Of a stretch of 64,000 nt of DNA, positions 16,617-26,604 are shown one piece after another. Every line of letters starts with the position of its first letter. Position 1 is the first letter of the stretch. The position numbers were made by a program, and so were the translations under genes. The stretch is taken from NCBI RefSeq assembly GCF_017814945.1, contig NZ_JAGIPX010000008.1, positions 124,001 through 188,000 of the forward strand, given 5' to 3'. The stretch comes from Paraburkholderia sp. LEh10 (lineage in GTDB: Bacteria; Pseudomonadota; Gammaproteobacteria; Burkholderiales; Burkholderiaceae). The notes beneath the pieces were generated by a model. It saw nothing but the letters and a program-made list of their open reading frames with translations. It searched no databases and was not told the DNA's origin.

Positions 16617-17414
16617 TCAGGCAACGCGGGCGTTCTGCACGACGATCCACGCGGACCACGCAATCAACGCGACGCCGAGCGGCTTGCCGATCGCCCTCCC
16701 CCAGCGCATGTTCTTTTCGGCCGCCATGATCGCACCGAGCGCCAGCATCCAGCCGACGCTTCCTGAGCCGATCGCGAACATCAGCAACATCAGCGCCCAG
16801 CAGCAGCCGACGCAGAAGACGCCGTGACGCACGCCGAGCAGGAAGCTCTCGCGGCGCGGGCTTCGGCCGTGCCAATGCTCAGTGACGAACATGAGCGGCG
16901 AGCGACATTTGTCGAGACACCGGTGCTTGAGGCTGCTGAACTGATAGAGGCCCGCCAGCGCGACGGTCGCAGCGCCGATCAACCAGCCATCCGCGACCAG
17001 CGTCGGCGATTGCTCCGCGAGGCGATGGAGCGCTGCATCGAAAGCGTGCGCAACGAGGCCGAACGCTGACCACGCTGTCGCGTAACCGGCAATCAGCAAC
17101 GCGATCAGGGCGCGCCGGCTTGCGCGCGAAAGCGTCATACGCCTGAAGGTATCGAAGAGCGGGAAGGCGGTCGGCAGCATCATCGCCGCGATCATCAGCA
17201 GCCATGCTACGCTGTGCAGTGACGCCGCGAGCGTGATGCCCGCGCCTGGCACCGCGCGGCACATCGCGGCGACGCCCGGCAGCTCGGTCCAGCTCACGTG
17301 ATGCAGATAGCGCGCATACGGCCCCGCGTCCCACGACCAAAGCGCGATCCACGCGCTCGCCGTCAACGCGACAAAGAGCGACGTAAAAAGCCGTGAGCGA
17401 ACGCGCATCTTCAC
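16617..17414 (-). CDS. DUF2182 membrane protein, predicted metal-binding
   Basis: This 265-residue protein has about six membrane segments and the DUF2182 signature. That includes the MMLPTAFPLF block near residue 80 and cysteines placed in pairs: Cys166 and Cys170 in KHRCLDKC, then Cys201, Cys204 and Cys205 in FCVGCCW. Such pairs suggest metal or redox chemistry in the membrane, but no reaction is established here. The ATG at 17414 overlaps the stop of the upstream DUF1326 gene by four nt, showing translational coupling. A second in-frame ATG at 17408 is an alternative start. Confidence 0.82.
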   Translation of the reverse strand: MKMRVRSRLFTSLFVALTASAWIALWSWDAGPYARYLHHVSWTELPGVAAMCRAVPGAGITLAASLHSVAWLLMIAAMMLPTAFPLFDTFRRMTLSRASRRALIALLIAGYATAWSAFGLVAHAFDAALHRLAEQSPTLVADGWLIGAATVALAGLYQFSSLKHRCLDKCRSPLMFVTEHWHGRSPRRESFLLGVRHGVFCVGCCWALMLLMFAIGSGSVGWMLALGAIMAAEKNMRWGRAIGKPLGVALIAWSAWIVVQNARVA

Positions 17415-18013
17415 GACGTGAAGCTAAACGATCCCTGAATGGCGTTGTGCCCCGTCAAGTTGAGATCGAGATCGAGCGCTTCGTGCCGCAGGCGAAACGA
17501 ATTCGCCCGGCCGACGAAGGCGGGCGATCCGGGTATTGTCGAGAAGATGCTTTCAACGAGTTTCGTCGGCTCGCCGGTTGGACCGCGATATGGCTCCAAT
17601 TCGGCCTCGATGGTTTCCCCGACCTTCATCCTGCCCTTGCCGTCGACAACCGTGTATTCGATCGACGCGCGTTCTATCGAGATCAGTTCGCCAATCAACT
17701 TGACGATATCCGCGAGCGGTCCGCCGCGTTCGCCGCGGTGCACGCTCACCAGCGCGTCGAATTGCGCATCGCTCGCGCGCGCGTCGACGAACATCGCGAC
17801 GCGCCACCCGCCTTTCAGCACGTTGCCGGGAATGAATGCCGCGAATGCGACCGTCACCCCCGACACATCGACGCCGTCGATCGTGCCTTGCTCATAGTGG
17901 TAAGCGATCGCGCTGCGGCAAATGCCGTTATCGGGATCTTCGCCAATCCAGCACGGACACAGCACCTTGCATTCGCAGACCTCGAGGATGCTGCCCATCA
18001 GTTGATAGCTCAT
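17411..18013 (-). CDS. DUF1326 domain protein
   Basis: This 200-residue protein begins MSYQLMGSILEVCECKVLCP, with cysteines at 13, 15, 19, 21 and 32. The CxC-x3-CxC arrangement fits a metal or thiol site. It lacks a signal peptide and is mostly beta-rich. Its stop overlaps the start of the DUF2182 membrane gene, so the two are co-translated and probably act together. I chose the start at 18013 because the family N-terminus begins there; the longer frame to 18136 has no family character. The biochemical role is unknown. Confidence 0.82.
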   Translation of the reverse strand: MSYQLMGSILEVCECKVLCPCWIGEDPDNGICRSAIAYHYEQGTIDGVDVSGVTVAFAAFIPGNVLKGGWRVAMFVDARASDAQFDALVSVHRGERGGPLADIVKLIGELISIERASIEYTVVDGKGRMKVGETIEAELEPYRGPTGEPTKLVESIFSTIPGSPAFVGRANSFRLRHEALDLDLNLTGHNAIQGSFSFTS

Positions 18014-18522
18014 TTGCGCCTCGTCTGCGGGTGGAATCCAGCCGAAAAAACATCGCCGACCATCCTTTGTTGTAGACGTTAAGCGGGCGAGAATCAAAGG
18101 TACGGGCGCTGCAGATGATTGAAGCAGCTTATACAACAGGCAGCGTCTTCGTCAGGGTTGCGAAGGACAAGCAAGCACGGCGATTCGCTGCGTGCTCTCG
18201 CGTCTTTATTTTGCGCACCACCAGAGGAAAGCGAGGTCTGGAAGACCATTTCAAGGCAATCGGTCCGGGCCGGTCGCTGCGGGCCGGATGCGCGGCTTGG
18301 GTTTGCCCACTGCAAGTGCCAAGCGGGGAGTTCGTACACAGGGGCAGTAACGAGCGTATGTCCGCCCCTTCCCGCGCTCCGGCTTACCCCGCCGCCGACG
18401 AACCCCTGCCGCTTTCGTACACTTGCCCGGGCTTACGGGCCAACACGCACCCGCTCCGAACTCGCGCGAATCATTCGATGTATATCGTATGCCTTCGATT
18501 TACAGCGATAATTTTTGCCGCC
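18014..18522. other. Gap with no supported feature
   Basis: This 509-nt stretch lies upstream of the DUF1326 gene and downstream of guaA. It should contain the promoter for the DUF1326/DUF2182 pair and the guaA terminator. I could not identify either with confidence, and the reading frames present look like chance. Confidence 0.45.
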
Positions 18523-20106
18523 TTACTCCCACTCAATCGTCGCAGGCGGCTTGCCCGAGATGTCGTACACCACACGATTGATACCGCGCACTTCGTTGAT
18601 GATCCGGTTCGACACATGCCCCAGCAGATCGTGCGGCAGGTGCGCCCAATGCGCGGTCATGAAGTCGAGCGTCTGCACCGCGCGCAGCGCGACCACGTAC
18701 TCATACGTGCGGCCATCGCCCATCACGCCCACGCTCTTCACCGGCAGGAACACCGCGAACGCCTGACTCGTGAGGTCGTACCACGACTTGTCCGTATCCT
18801 TGTCGATGAACGTGCGCAGCGTCTCGATGAAGATCGCGTCCGCGCGACGCAGCAGGTCCGCGTACTCGCGCTTCACTTCGCCGAGAATCCGCACGCCGAG
18901 GCCGGGGCCGGGGAACGGATGGCGATACACCATCGAAGGCGGCAGGCCCAGCTTCACGCCCAGTTCGCGCACTTCATCCTTGAAGAGTTCGCGCAGCGGC
19001 TCGAGCAGCTTCAGGTTCAGCGTTTCCGGCAGCCCGCCGACGTTGTGGTGGCTCTTGATCGTGTGCGCAGCCTTTTTGCCCTTACCCGCCGACTCGATCA
19101 CGTCCGGATAGATCGTGCCCTGCGCGAGCCATTTCGCGTCCGTCAGCTTGCCGGCTTCCGCCTGGAACACTTCGACGAACTCCGCGCCGATGATCTTGCG
19201 CTTCGCTTCCGGATCGGTCACGCCTTTGAGCTTCGACATGAACGCTTCGCTTGCGTCGACATGGATCACCTTCACGCCGAGGTTGTCCGCGAACATCGAC
19301 ATCACCTGCTCGGCCTCGTTCAGGCGCAGCAGGCCGTGATCGACGAACACACAGGTCAGCTGATCGCCGATCGCGCGATGCAACAGCGCCGCCGCCACCG
19401 ACGAATCCACGCCGCCCGACAGGCCCAGAATCACGTGCTCGTCGCCGACCTGCTTACGGATGTTCTCGACGGCTTCGTCGATGTAGTTGCCCATTTCCCA
19501 ATCGGGCTTCGCGCCGCAGATCTTCAGCACGAAGCGTTCGAGCATCGCGCGGCCCTGCACCGTATGCGTGACTTCCGGGTGCCATTGCAGGCCATAGAAA
19601 TGGCGCGCTTCATCGGCCATCGCGGCGATCGGACACGATTCCGTCGATGCCATCAGCTGGAAGCCCGCGGGCATCTCCAGCACCTTGTCGCCGTGGCTCA
19701 TCCACACCTTCAGCATGCCGTGGCCTTCGGGCGTCGCGAAGTCCTGAATGCCGTCGAGGAAGCTCGTGTGATTGCGCGCGCGCACTTCCGCGTAGCCGAA
19801 TTCGCGCAGATGGCCGGTATCGACCTTGCCGCCGAGCTGCTCGGCCATCGTCTGCATGCCGTAGCAGATGCCGAGCACAGGCACGCCCGCTTCGAACACC
19901 GCTTGCGGCGCGCGCGGCGTGTCGCTCTCCGTCACCGAATTCGGGCCGCCGGACAGAATGATGCCCTTCGGTTTGAATTCGCGGATGAACTCGTCGCTGA
20001 CGTCGTGCGGATGAATTTCCGACAGCACGTGCGCTTCACGGATGCGGCGTGCGATCAGTTGGGTGACTTGCGAACCGAAGTCGAGAATCAGGATCTTGTC
20101 ATGCAT
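18523..20106 (-). CDS. guaA: GMP synthase (glutamine-hydrolysing)
   Basis: This 527-residue cytoplasmic enzyme converts XMP to GMP using glutamine and ATP. The class I amidotransferase domain shows nucleophile Cys81 in [10 protein letters not shown] and the His/Glu pair in [10 protein letters not shown]. The ATP-pyrophosphatase loop [15 protein letters not shown] follows near residue 228, and the C-terminal dimerisation domain ends with [14 protein letters not shown]. Its length is normal. It is downstream of guaB on the same strand, separated by a membrane-protein gene and a 218-nt gap. Confidence 0.97.
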   Translation of the reverse strand: MHDKILILDFGSQVTQLIARRIREAHVLSEIHPHDVSDEFIREFKPKGIILSGGPNSVTESDTPRAPQAVFEAGVPVLGICYGMQTMAEQLGGKVDTGHLREFGYAEVRARNHTSFLDGIQDFATPEGHGMLKVWMSHGDKVLEMPAGFQLMASTESCPIAAMADEARHFYGLQWHPEVTHTVQGRAMLERFVLKICGAKPDWEMGNYIDEAVENIRKQVGDEHVILGLSGGVDSSVAAALLHRAIGDQLTCVFVDHGLLRLNEAEQVMSMFADNLGVKVIHVDASEAFMSKLKGVTDPEAKRKIIGAEFVEVFQAEAGKLTDAKWLAQGTIYPDVIESAGKGKKAAHTIKSHHNVGGLPETLNLKLLEPLRELFKDEVRELGVKLGLPPSMVYRHPFPGPGLGVRILGEVKREYADLLRRADAIFIETLRTFIDKDTDKSWYDLTSQAFAVFLPVKSVGVMGDGRTYEYVVALRAVQTLDFMTAHWAHLPHDLLGHVSNRIINEVRGINRVVYDISGKPPATIEWE

Positions 20107-20324
20107 GGCAGCGGACGGAATCTAAAAAGAACGGATAGGGAAAGCCGCGCGAGTCGCACTGCGACAAGGCGGCGTTGTATTCAAAACGGACCGGCTCGAA
20201 CGGCCTGAACGCCATCGACCACATGGGTTGCGCATCGCAGCGAGCCGTCGTCGGAAAAGCCGATAAAAGAACTGCGCGCAGACGGATTCCAGTTGTTTCG
20301 GCAGTGAGCTTGACGTGACGCGTG

Positions 20325-21125
20325 TCAGCCATGAAACGGCGGCCGGGGCGTGCCGGACTTCGCTTGCGCGGCACGCGCATCGGCTTCGTCGCGGGCGGCT
20401 GCCGCGCGCTCGCGCGCAGCGGCATCGTCGTGCGCTTGCGCCGCGCGTTCATGGGCCAGCGCGTCTTCGCTCGCGGCAGCCGCCGCCTCCGGCATCATGG
20501 AGCGCGGCGCAGCCGCTGTCAGACCCGGCTCGACGGGGCGCACCGTGGTCGCCGCATTCACGGAACGCGCTGCGCCTGGCGCCGGCTCGACATGCGCTCC
20601 GCTCGCGGGATATACGACACCCGGGCGGGCCGCCTCGCGCTCGCGCCCGGCCTTGCGCGCGTCGTTTTCGGCGTCGCGGGACGCCGCACGGCCGGCGCGC
20701 TGCGCGAGGGCGGCAGCCGCCAGCCGATCGCGCCGGCGCACGGCGCTGGCCAGCCTCACGCCGCCGAGGCCGATCACGAACAGCACGACGCCCGTCAGCG
20801 CCGCCGCCAGCTGGCCCAAACCCGTCATTGGCGGCGTATGCAGCCCGACCAGCCAGACCAGCATCAGCGCGCCCGTCAGCCAGTTCACATGGCCGACGAC
20901 CTTCGCCACCGTTGCCGTCATCGCGCCGTCGATCGACGCATGCAACGCGAGCCATGCGAGCCCGATTAGCGCAACCCCCGCGCCCTGCCCGACCAGCACA
21001 GGGTCCGTCTGCACCAGCTGCAGCGCGTCGTACAACGATTTCCATGGCGTGAGCAAGAACAGCAGCCCGAACGCCAGCAGCAACAACGCATCGATGATCA
21101 GTACGGCACGCAGCAGCGGCTTCAT
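20325..21125 (-). CDS. Membrane protein with Ala/Arg-rich cytoplasmic tail
   Basis: This 266-residue protein has about four hydrophobic segments in the first 130 residues (for example LLLLAFGLLFLLTPW and LVWLVGLHTPPM). A charged, low-complexity tail follows, rich in Ala, Arg, Glu and Asp (AAARERAAAARDEADARAA), which could form coiled coil or be disordered. It begins six nt after the guaB stop, so it is probably co-transcribed with guaB. I do not recognise a function. The tail is compositionally biased and probably evolves fast. Confidence 0.7.
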   Translation of the reverse strand: MKPLLRAVLIIDALLLLAFGLLFLLTPWKSLYDALQLVQTDPVLVGQGAGVALIGLAWLALHASIDGAMTATVAKVVGHVNWLTGALMLVWLVGLHTPPMTGLGQLAAALTGVVLFVIGLGGVRLASAVRRRDRLAAAALAQRAGRAASRDAENDARKAGREREAARPGVVYPASGAHVEPAPGAARSVNAATTVRPVEPGLTAAAPRSMMPEAAAAASEDALAHERAAQAHDDAAARERAAAARDEADARAAQAKSGTPRPPFHG

Positions 21126-21131
21126 CGGCGA

Positions 21132-22592
21132 TCAGTCCACGTGGTAGTTGGGCGCTTCCTTCGTGATCTGCACGTCATGCACGTGCGATTCGCGCATCCC
21201 CGCCGCCGTGATCTCGACGAACTCGGCCTTCTCGTGCAGTTCGTCGATCGTGCGGCAGCCGCAATAGCCCATCGACGCGCGCACGCCGCCGATCAGCTGG
21301 AACAGGATCGCGCCGACGGAGCCCTTGTAGGCAACGCGGCCTTCGATGCCTTCCGGCACCAGCTTGTCGATGTTCGCGGAGTTGTCCTGGAAGTAGCGGT
21401 CGGCCGCGCCGTCCTTCATCGCGCCAACGGAGCCCATGCCGCGATACGACTTGTACTGGCGGCCCTGATACAGGAACACGTCGCCCGGCGACTCTTCCGT
21501 GCCGGCGAACATGCTGCCCATCATCACGGCATTCGCGCCCGCCGCCAGCGCCTTGCTGACGTCTCCGGAGAAGCGCACGCCGCCGTCCGCGATCACAGGG
21601 ACACCCGAGCCCTTGAGCGCCGCCGACACGTTCGCGATCGCCGAGATCTGCGGCACGCCGACACCCGCGACGATACGCGTCGTGCAGATCGAGCCCGGGC
21701 CGATGCCGACCTTCACGCCGTCCGCGCCGTACTCGACGAGCGCCTTGGCCGCGTCAGCCGTCGCGATGTTGCCGCCGATCACCTCGACGTGCGGGAAGTT
21801 CTTCTTGACCCACTGGACACGTTCCAGCACGCCCTTGCTATGGCCGTGCGCGGTATCGACGACGACCACGTCCACGCCCGCCTGCACCAGCAGCGACACG
21901 CGCTCTTCGTTGTCCGGGCCGACGCCGACAGCGGCGCCTGCGCGCAGCTTGCCGTGCTCGTCCTTACAGGCGTCCGGGTGCTCCGTCTGCTTCGTGATGT
22001 CCTTTACGGTCATCAGGCCGCGCAGTTCGAACGCGTCGTTGACGACCAGCACGCGCTCCAGACGGTGGCTGTGCATCAGCGCCTTCGCTTCGGCGAGCGG
22101 CGTGCCTTCCTTGACCGTCACGAGGCGCTCGCGCGGCGTCATGATCGTGCGCACGGGCTCTTCCAGACGGGTTTCGAAGCGCAGGTCGCGGTTCGTCACG
22201 ATGCCGATCAGCTGCGAGCCTTCGACGACGGGGAAACCCGAAATGCCATGCTGGCGCGACAGCGCGATCACGTCGCACACTTTCATTTGCGGCGGGACGG
22301 TGATCGGATCACGCACGACGCCCGATTCGAAACGCTTGACCTTCGCGACTTCGCGAGCCTGTTCGGCCGGCGACAGATTCTTGTGGATGATGCCGACGCC
22401 GCCCATCTGCGCCATCGCAATCGCGAGGCGGGCTTCCGTAACGGTGTCCATCGCGGCGGACACGAGCGGCATATTGAGGGAAATGTTGCGGGTCAGCCGG
22501 GTTTTGAGGCTGGTGTCGCGCGGCAGAACGTCGGAGAAGGCCGGGACGAGGAGCACGTCATCGAACGTGAGTGCTTTTTGGATCAGACGCAT
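21132..22592 (-). CDS. guaB: Inosine-5'-monophosphate dehydrogenase
   Basis: This 486-residue enzyme oxidises IMP to XMP with NAD+, the committed step to GMP. The TIM-barrel catalytic loop with the cysteine nucleophile is visible in [19 protein letters not shown] pair spans about residues 95-210, and the C-terminal flap is in the usual place. AGGA lies eight nt upstream of the ATG. It leads the guaB-membrane protein-guaA gene set and diverges from an EamA transporter. Confidence 0.97.
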   Translation of the reverse strand: MRLIQKALTFDDVLLVPAFSDVLPRDTSLKTRLTRNISLNMPLVSAAMDTVTEARLAIAMAQMGGVGIIHKNLSPAEQAREVAKVKRFESGVVRDPITVPPQMKVCDVIALSRQHGISGFPVVEGSQLIGIVTNRDLRFETRLEEPVRTIMTPRERLVTVKEGTPLAEAKALMHSHRLERVLVVNDAFELRGLMTVKDITKQTEHPDACKDEHGKLRAGAAVGVGPDNEERVSLLVQAGVDVVVVDTAHGHSKGVLERVQWVKKNFPHVEVIGGNIATADAAKALVEYGADGVKVGIGPGSICTTRIVAGVGVPQISAIANVSAALKGSGVPVIADGGVRFSGDVSKALAAGANAVMMGSMFAGTEESPGDVFLYQGRQYKSYRGMGSVGAMKDGAADRYFQDNSANIDKLVPEGIEGRVAYKGSVGAILFQLIGGVRASMGYCGCRTIDELHEKAEFVEITAAGMRESHVHDVQITKEAPNYHVD

Positions 22593-22877
22593 GGCAAATC
22601 CTATAGGCGCAAAAGCGAATTATACGCGATACCTCCCCGGTTTTCACTGCGCGAACAGTCAGTTAGCGAATTTGTTCACAGTTTTTTCGAGTCGAACGAA
22701 CGTCAGATTTCGCTTCTGCGTTCGGCTCTCGTTCGAACGCGTTTCGTTTGCTCGTTCGAGCGCACCCGCTTTCGTCAGCATAGGCGAATCCATGGAAAGT
22801 GCAGAATCGAACAAGACGTGGACGCGTCCGACCGGCTATGCTTCGCGCACTTTCAGGTTTTCGATTTGGGGCAGGCA

Positions 22878-23852
22878 ATGCAGCGCGGCGTGGTGTATGG
22901 GATGTTGGCGGGAGCGTTATGGGGCATGGTGTTTCTGGTGCCGCGCCTGTTGCCCGATTTTTCGCCCGTGCTGCTGAGCGCGGGCCGCTATGTGATGTAC
23001 GGCGTGGTCTCGCTCGTCGCCGCGCTGCCGTCGGCGCGCTCGCTGCTGCGCCGGCTCACCCGCGAAGACCTGAACGCGCTCGTCAGGCTCGCGCTCGCGG
23101 GCAATCTGCTCTATTACCTGCTGCTGACGGGCGCCATTCACCTCATCGGCATCGCGCCATCTTCGCTGATCGTCGGCGTGCTGCCCGTCACGGTGACGCT
23201 GCTTGGACGGCGCGATCACGGCGCGGTCCCGCTCGCGCGGCTCGTGTGGCCGCTCGCGCTCGTCGTCGCCGGCATTGCGTGCATCAACGTCGACGTGTTC
23301 AGTTCCGCGGGCGCCACGCCTGGCACGATCGCGACGAAGCTCGTCGGCCTCGCCTGCGCCGTCGGCGCGCTCGCGTGCTGGACGTGGTTCGCCGTCGAAA
23401 ATGCCCGCTATCTGCAGCGCCACACGCATTTCAGCGGCAACGAATGGTCGGTGCTGTGGGGCGTCGTGACAGGGCTGCTCGGCGCGCTCCTGTGGCTCGT
23501 CGTGGCGGTGCTGCCGTCGGGCGCGGTCGATACGTCGCACGTCGCTGCCCGCTGGCATCTGTTCTGGCTGCTGAACCTGGTACTCGCGATCGGCGCGTCG
23601 TGGCTCGGCAACGGCTTGTGGAACGCGGCGTCCAAGCGTCTGCCGCTCACGTTGTCGGGCCAGCTGATCGTCTTCGAGACGCTGTTCGCGCTCCTCTACG
23701 CATTCATCTACGACCACCGGATGCCTCGTCCGCTTGAACTGTCCGCGATCGTGCTGCTCGTCGCGGGCGTCAGCTGGTCGGTGCGCCAGCACGCCGGCGA
23801 CGACTCCGACCGCTCCACGCTCGAAGAAAAGGCTCAGGCGGCCGTGCACTGA
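22878..23852 (+). CDS. EamA/DMT-family transporter
   Basis: This 324-residue inner-membrane protein has about ten hydrophobic segments arranged as two EamA repeats, with [20 protein letters not shown] at the N-terminus and [17 protein letters not shown] in the second repeat. Members export or import small metabolites; the substrate here is unknown. I chose the ATG at 22878, preceded by GCAGG, because the first membrane helix begins directly after it. The frame extends far upstream over guaB but is not coding there. It diverges from guaB. Confidence 0.85.
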   Translation: MQRGVVYGMLAGALWGMVFLVPRLLPDFSPVLLSAGRYVMYGVVSLVAALPSARSLLRRLTREDLNALVRLALAGNLLYYLLLTGAIHLIGIAPSSLIVGVLPVTVTLLGRRDHGAVPLARLVWPLALVVAGIACINVDVFSSAGATPGTIATKLVGLACAVGALACWTWFAVENARYLQRHTHFSGNEWSVLWGVVTGLLGALLWLVVAVLPSGAVDTSHVAARWHLFWLLNLVLAIGASWLGNGLWNAASKRLPLTLSGQLIVFETLFALLYAFIYDHRMPRPLELSAIVLLVAGVSWSVRQHAGDDSDRSTLEEKAQAAVH

Positions 23853-23875
23853 GCGCCGCGCGGCCTGCCCCGCGT

Positions 23876-23928
23876 CAGATGCAAACAAAAACGGCGCGCC
23901 GTTCGACACAGTGCGCCGTTTGCATCTG
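23876..23928. terminator. Long hairpin after the EamA gene
   Basis: An 11-bp inverted repeat (CAGATGCAAAC paired with GTTTGCATCTG) encloses a second inverted repeat (AACGGCGC with GCGCCGTT). The whole element lies 24 nt beyond the EamA stop. It probably ends transcription, perhaps in both directions. Confidence 0.6.
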
Positions 23929-24003
23929 GATGGCAGCGTTGAGGGCTGCGCGACGGCTGGAATCGGCCAGGCGGAAATCGCGGAATTCAGCGGAGAATCC
24001 GCT

Positions 24004-24132
24004 GGGAATCTGCGGGAATTGCCTCCGGGAATCGCCTGCGGGAATCGCCTCCGGGAATCGCCTCCGGGAATCTCGTCGGGAATCTCAGTGGGAATCGTCT
24101 GCGGGAATCTCGTCGGGATCTCAGCGGGAATC
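24004..24132. repeat. Degenerate GGGAAT tandem array
   Basis: Eleven near-tandem copies of GGGAATC, spaced 10-13 nt apart, start at 24004, 24014, 24027, 24040, 24053, 24066, 24078, 24090, 24103, 24115 and 24126. The middle copies share GGGAATCGCCTCC almost exactly. One copy has lost a base (GGGATC) and one reads GGGAATT. The array covers the intergenic space and continues through the stop and last codons of rnfH. Confidence 0.85.
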
Positions 24133-24453
24133 TTTAGGCAGCCACTTGCGCCCCTCCACGGATCCTTCCTGGCGCGACTTCTCGACGCGCCGTTGCCGCG
24201 CCACTTTCGGATCGACGATCAGCGGCCGGTAGATCTCGACACGGTCGCGATCCGCGAGCGCGGCGTCGAGCGGCCTGATCTTGCCGAACACGCCGACCCT
24301 TTGCTTGCCCAGATCGATTTCCGGATGACGCGTGAGAATCCCGCTCGCGTCGATGGCCTGCTGAACCGTCGAGCCTTGTGGCAACTGGAGTTCGATCAGC
24401 GTCTGCGCGTGCGGCAGCGCATAGCAGACTTCGATGGTCAGTATTGCGCTCAT
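24121..24453 (-). CDS. rnfH: RnfH-family ubiquitin-like protein
   Basis: This 110-residue protein has a beta-grasp fold pattern: ILTIEVCYALPHAQTLIELQ followed by VQQAIDASGIL and the conserved VGVFGKI. Members are found next to ratA in proteobacteria; the role is poorly known. Its start overlaps the ratA stop by four nt. The C-terminal codons and stop lie inside a tandem repeat array, so the last residues (KDSR) may be recent additions or vary between strains. Confidence 0.87.
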   Translation of the reverse strand: MSAILTIEVCYALPHAQTLIELQLPQGSTVQQAIDASGILTRHPEIDLGKQRVGVFGKIRPLDAALADRDRVEIYRPLIVDPKVARQRRVEKSRQEGSVEGRKWLPKDSR

Positions 24454-24887
24454 GCCTTGCCATAGCGCTGATCAGCGCGCTTTACGAACGATTCGACGAA
24501 AGTATTCGCGATGTGGTTGAACACCGGCCCGATGATTTTCTCCAGCAGGATGCTCGCAAATTCGTAGTGCAGCGCGAATTCGATCTTGCACGCATCCGCG
24601 CGCAGCGGCGTGAAGCGCCAGTAGCCCGTGAACTTGCGAAACGGACCGTCGGCGAATTCCATGTCGATTCGCGTCGGCCGCTCCTGGGTGTTGTGCGTCG
24701 CGAAGTGCTGCTTGATGCCCTTGAAGTTGATGTCGATCTTCGCCTCCATCAGGTTTTCTTCCTGGCGGCGGATCTCGACGCCGCCACACCACGGAAGGAA
24801 ATTGGGGTAGTCGGCGACATCGGTGACGAGGTCGAACATCTGTTCCGCCGAGTGGCGTATCAACACGGTTTTCTGGACATCTGCCAT
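24450..24887 (-). CDS. ratA: RatA/Coq10-type START-domain protein
   Basis: This 145-residue protein has the polyketide cyclase/START-like fold of RatA and Coq10 proteins, with VTDVADYPNFLPWCGGVEI near the N-terminus and a long C-terminal helix ending in VESFVKRADQRYG. It has been described as a ribosome-association toxin in E. coli, while the Coq10 relationship suggests quinone binding; the two views are unresolved. The start MADVQKTVLI at 24887 is chosen over the longer frame on family length. It is the first gene of ratA-rnfH. Confidence 0.87.
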   Translation of the reverse strand: MADVQKTVLIRHSAEQMFDLVTDVADYPNFLPWCGGVEIRRQEENLMEAKIDINFKGIKQHFATHNTQERPTRIDMEFADGPFRKFTGYWRFTPLRADACKIEFALHYEFASILLEKIIGPVFNHIANTFVESFVKRADQRYGKA

Positions 24888-25018
24888 AAATTGAACAGCG
24901 CGTGGCAACGGTGAGTAGAAAATAGCTGGCGCGTGACGACTGAATGACACCGCGGCGGGTTTTCGACGCCCCGCTTTGCTAAAATCGTGATTTTAAACGA
25001 GTTGGCCAGTTTCCATTC

Positions 25019-25465
25019 ATGAGCATCATCGACAACAGAAAAGCGTTCTTCGATTATTCGATCGAAGAGCGTTACGAGGCGGGGCTCGTGCTGGAGGGCT
25101 GGGAAGTCAAGGCGCTGCGCGCCGGGCGCGGGCAGATCAAGGAAGGCTACGTCGTCATCAGGAACGCCGAGCTGTTTCTGATCGGCACGCATATCAGCCC
25201 GCTGCCCGAAGCATCGACGCACATCAAGCCGGACCCCGTCCGCACGCGCAAGCTGCTGCTGCACGCGGAAGAGATCAGCAAGCTGATCGGCAAGGTCGAG
25301 CAGCGTGGCTACACGCTCGTGCCGCTGAACTTTCATTACAAGAACGGCCGCGTGAAATGCGAAATCGGCCTTGCGAAGGGCAAGAAGCTGCACGACAAAC
25401 GCGAGACCGAGAAGAAGCGCGACTGGGAACGGGAGAAGGCGCGGCTGATGCGCACGCCCGTCTGA
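25019..25465 (+). CDS. smpB: SsrA-binding protein SmpB
   Basis: This 148-residue RNA-binding protein delivers tmRNA to stalled ribosomes. The family blocks are clear: [41 protein letters not shown], and the basic C-terminal tail ([14 protein letters not shown]) that enters the mRNA channel. Its length is normal. It diverges from ratA across 131 nt and is convergent with truB. The tmRNA gene itself is not in this window. Confidence 0.97.
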   Translation: MSIIDNRKAFFDYSIEERYEAGLVLEGWEVKALRAGRGQIKEGYVVIRNAELFLIGTHISPLPEASTHIKPDPVRTRKLLLHAEEISKLIGKVEQRGYTLVPLNFHYKNGRVKCEIGLAKGKKLHDKRETEKKRDWEREKARLMRTPV

Positions 25466-25644
25466 TCCTGCCGCCGCGCCGCGCAACGGGTTGGTTTTAT
25501 GGCGGCGCTTCGTGCATATGTCCTCGCGTCGCTACCCGGTCGTTTTGCCGTCGCGCAGGCATCCAGCGGCGTGCGTGGCGGCGCAAGCGTTACCCCGCTT
25601 GCGGTGCCGCTTTCGCGGATGCCCGCGACGGGCAAAACCGATAA

Positions 25645-26580
25645 CTATTTCACCGCCGCCACGATAAGACGCTCCGGCGCGAGCACTCCCTCCGTCACTC
25701 TTGCGACGCCCAGCAATTTGTCCTCGCACGAATAAACCCGCGCGCGCTCCGCCTGCCGCAATTCATTGTCGACAGCGAGATCGGCGAGCCGCAAACGCTG
25801 GCCGTGCAGAAAACGGCGCGTCGCTTCGACGTCGAGCTGCACGCGAGGAAACGTCGACAGCAGCGCGTCGACGGGCTGAAGCCATGCATCGCGCTCGCTT
25901 TCCGTGGCGTCGGACAATGCGTCGAGCGTCACCGAATGCGCCAGCGTCAACGTGCCGACGCCCGTGCGCCGCAGCATCACCAGATGCGCGCCGCAGCCAA
26001 GCGCTTCGCCGATATCCTCGGCCAGCGTGCGGACATACGTGCCCTTGCTGCACGTCACGCGAAACGTCACGTCGGGCAACGCACACGCGATGAGTTCCAG
26101 CGTGTGAATCGTCACCTGGCGCCCTTCGCGCTCGACGGTCTGCCCCGCGCGCGCGTACTCGTATAAGGGCTTGCCGTCGCGCTTGAGCGCCGAGTACATC
26201 GGCGGAACCTGGACGATGTCGCCGCGGAACGTCGCAAGCGCCTGTTCGACGGCGGCCTGATCGCACGTGAGCTCGCGCGTCCCGATTGCTTCGCCCTCCG
26301 CGTCGCCCGTCGTGGTGCGAACGCCGAGACGCATCGTCGCTTCGTACGTTTTGTCCGCGTCCAGAAGATCTTGCGAAAACTTCGTCGCCTCGCCGAAACA
26401 CAGGGGCAGCAGGCCCGACGCGAGCGGGTCGAGCGTGCCTGTGTGTCCCGCCTTCTTCGCGAGATACAGGCGCTTCGCGCGAATCAGCGCGTCGTTGCTC
26501 GACAGGCCGACGGGCTTGTCCAGCAGCAACACGCCATCTAGCGCGCGGCGCGGCACCTTGGGACGTTGATTCTGAGTCAT
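25645..26580 (-). CDS. truB: tRNA pseudouridine(55) synthase
   Basis: This 311-residue enzyme makes pseudouridine 55 in the T loop of tRNAs. The catalytic aspartate is Asp51 in KAGHTGTLDPLASGLLPL, and the KPVGLSSND motif lies upstream. A C-terminal PUA-like region is present at the usual place. It lies 24 nt after rbfA as the last gene of the rimP-nusA-infB-rbfA-truB group. Confidence 0.96.
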   Translation of the reverse strand: MTQNQRPKVPRRALDGVLLLDKPVGLSSNDALIRAKRLYLAKKAGHTGTLDPLASGLLPLCFGEATKFSQDLLDADKTYEATMRLGVRTTTGDAEGEAIGTRELTCDQAAVEQALATFRGDIVQVPPMYSALKRDGKPLYEYARAGQTVEREGRQVTIHTLELIACALPDVTFRVTCSKGTYVRTLAEDIGEALGCGAHLVMLRRTGVGTLTLAHSVTLDALSDATESERDAWLQPVDALLSTFPRVQLDVEATRRFLHGQRLRLADLAVDNELRQAERARVYSCEDKLLGVARVTEGVLAPERLIVAAVK

Positions 26581-26604
26581 ATGTGCGCGTGCCTCGACCT
26601 GCGT

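Noticed and set aside
18115..20208. 697-codon plus-strand frame across guaA
   Set aside because: It is antisense to guaA, whose motifs are complete.
24450..24887. ratA as a toxin-antitoxin system with rnfH
   Set aside because: The pairing is common in housekeeping contexts and the START-domain protein is more likely Coq10-like; evidence for a toxin pair is weak.
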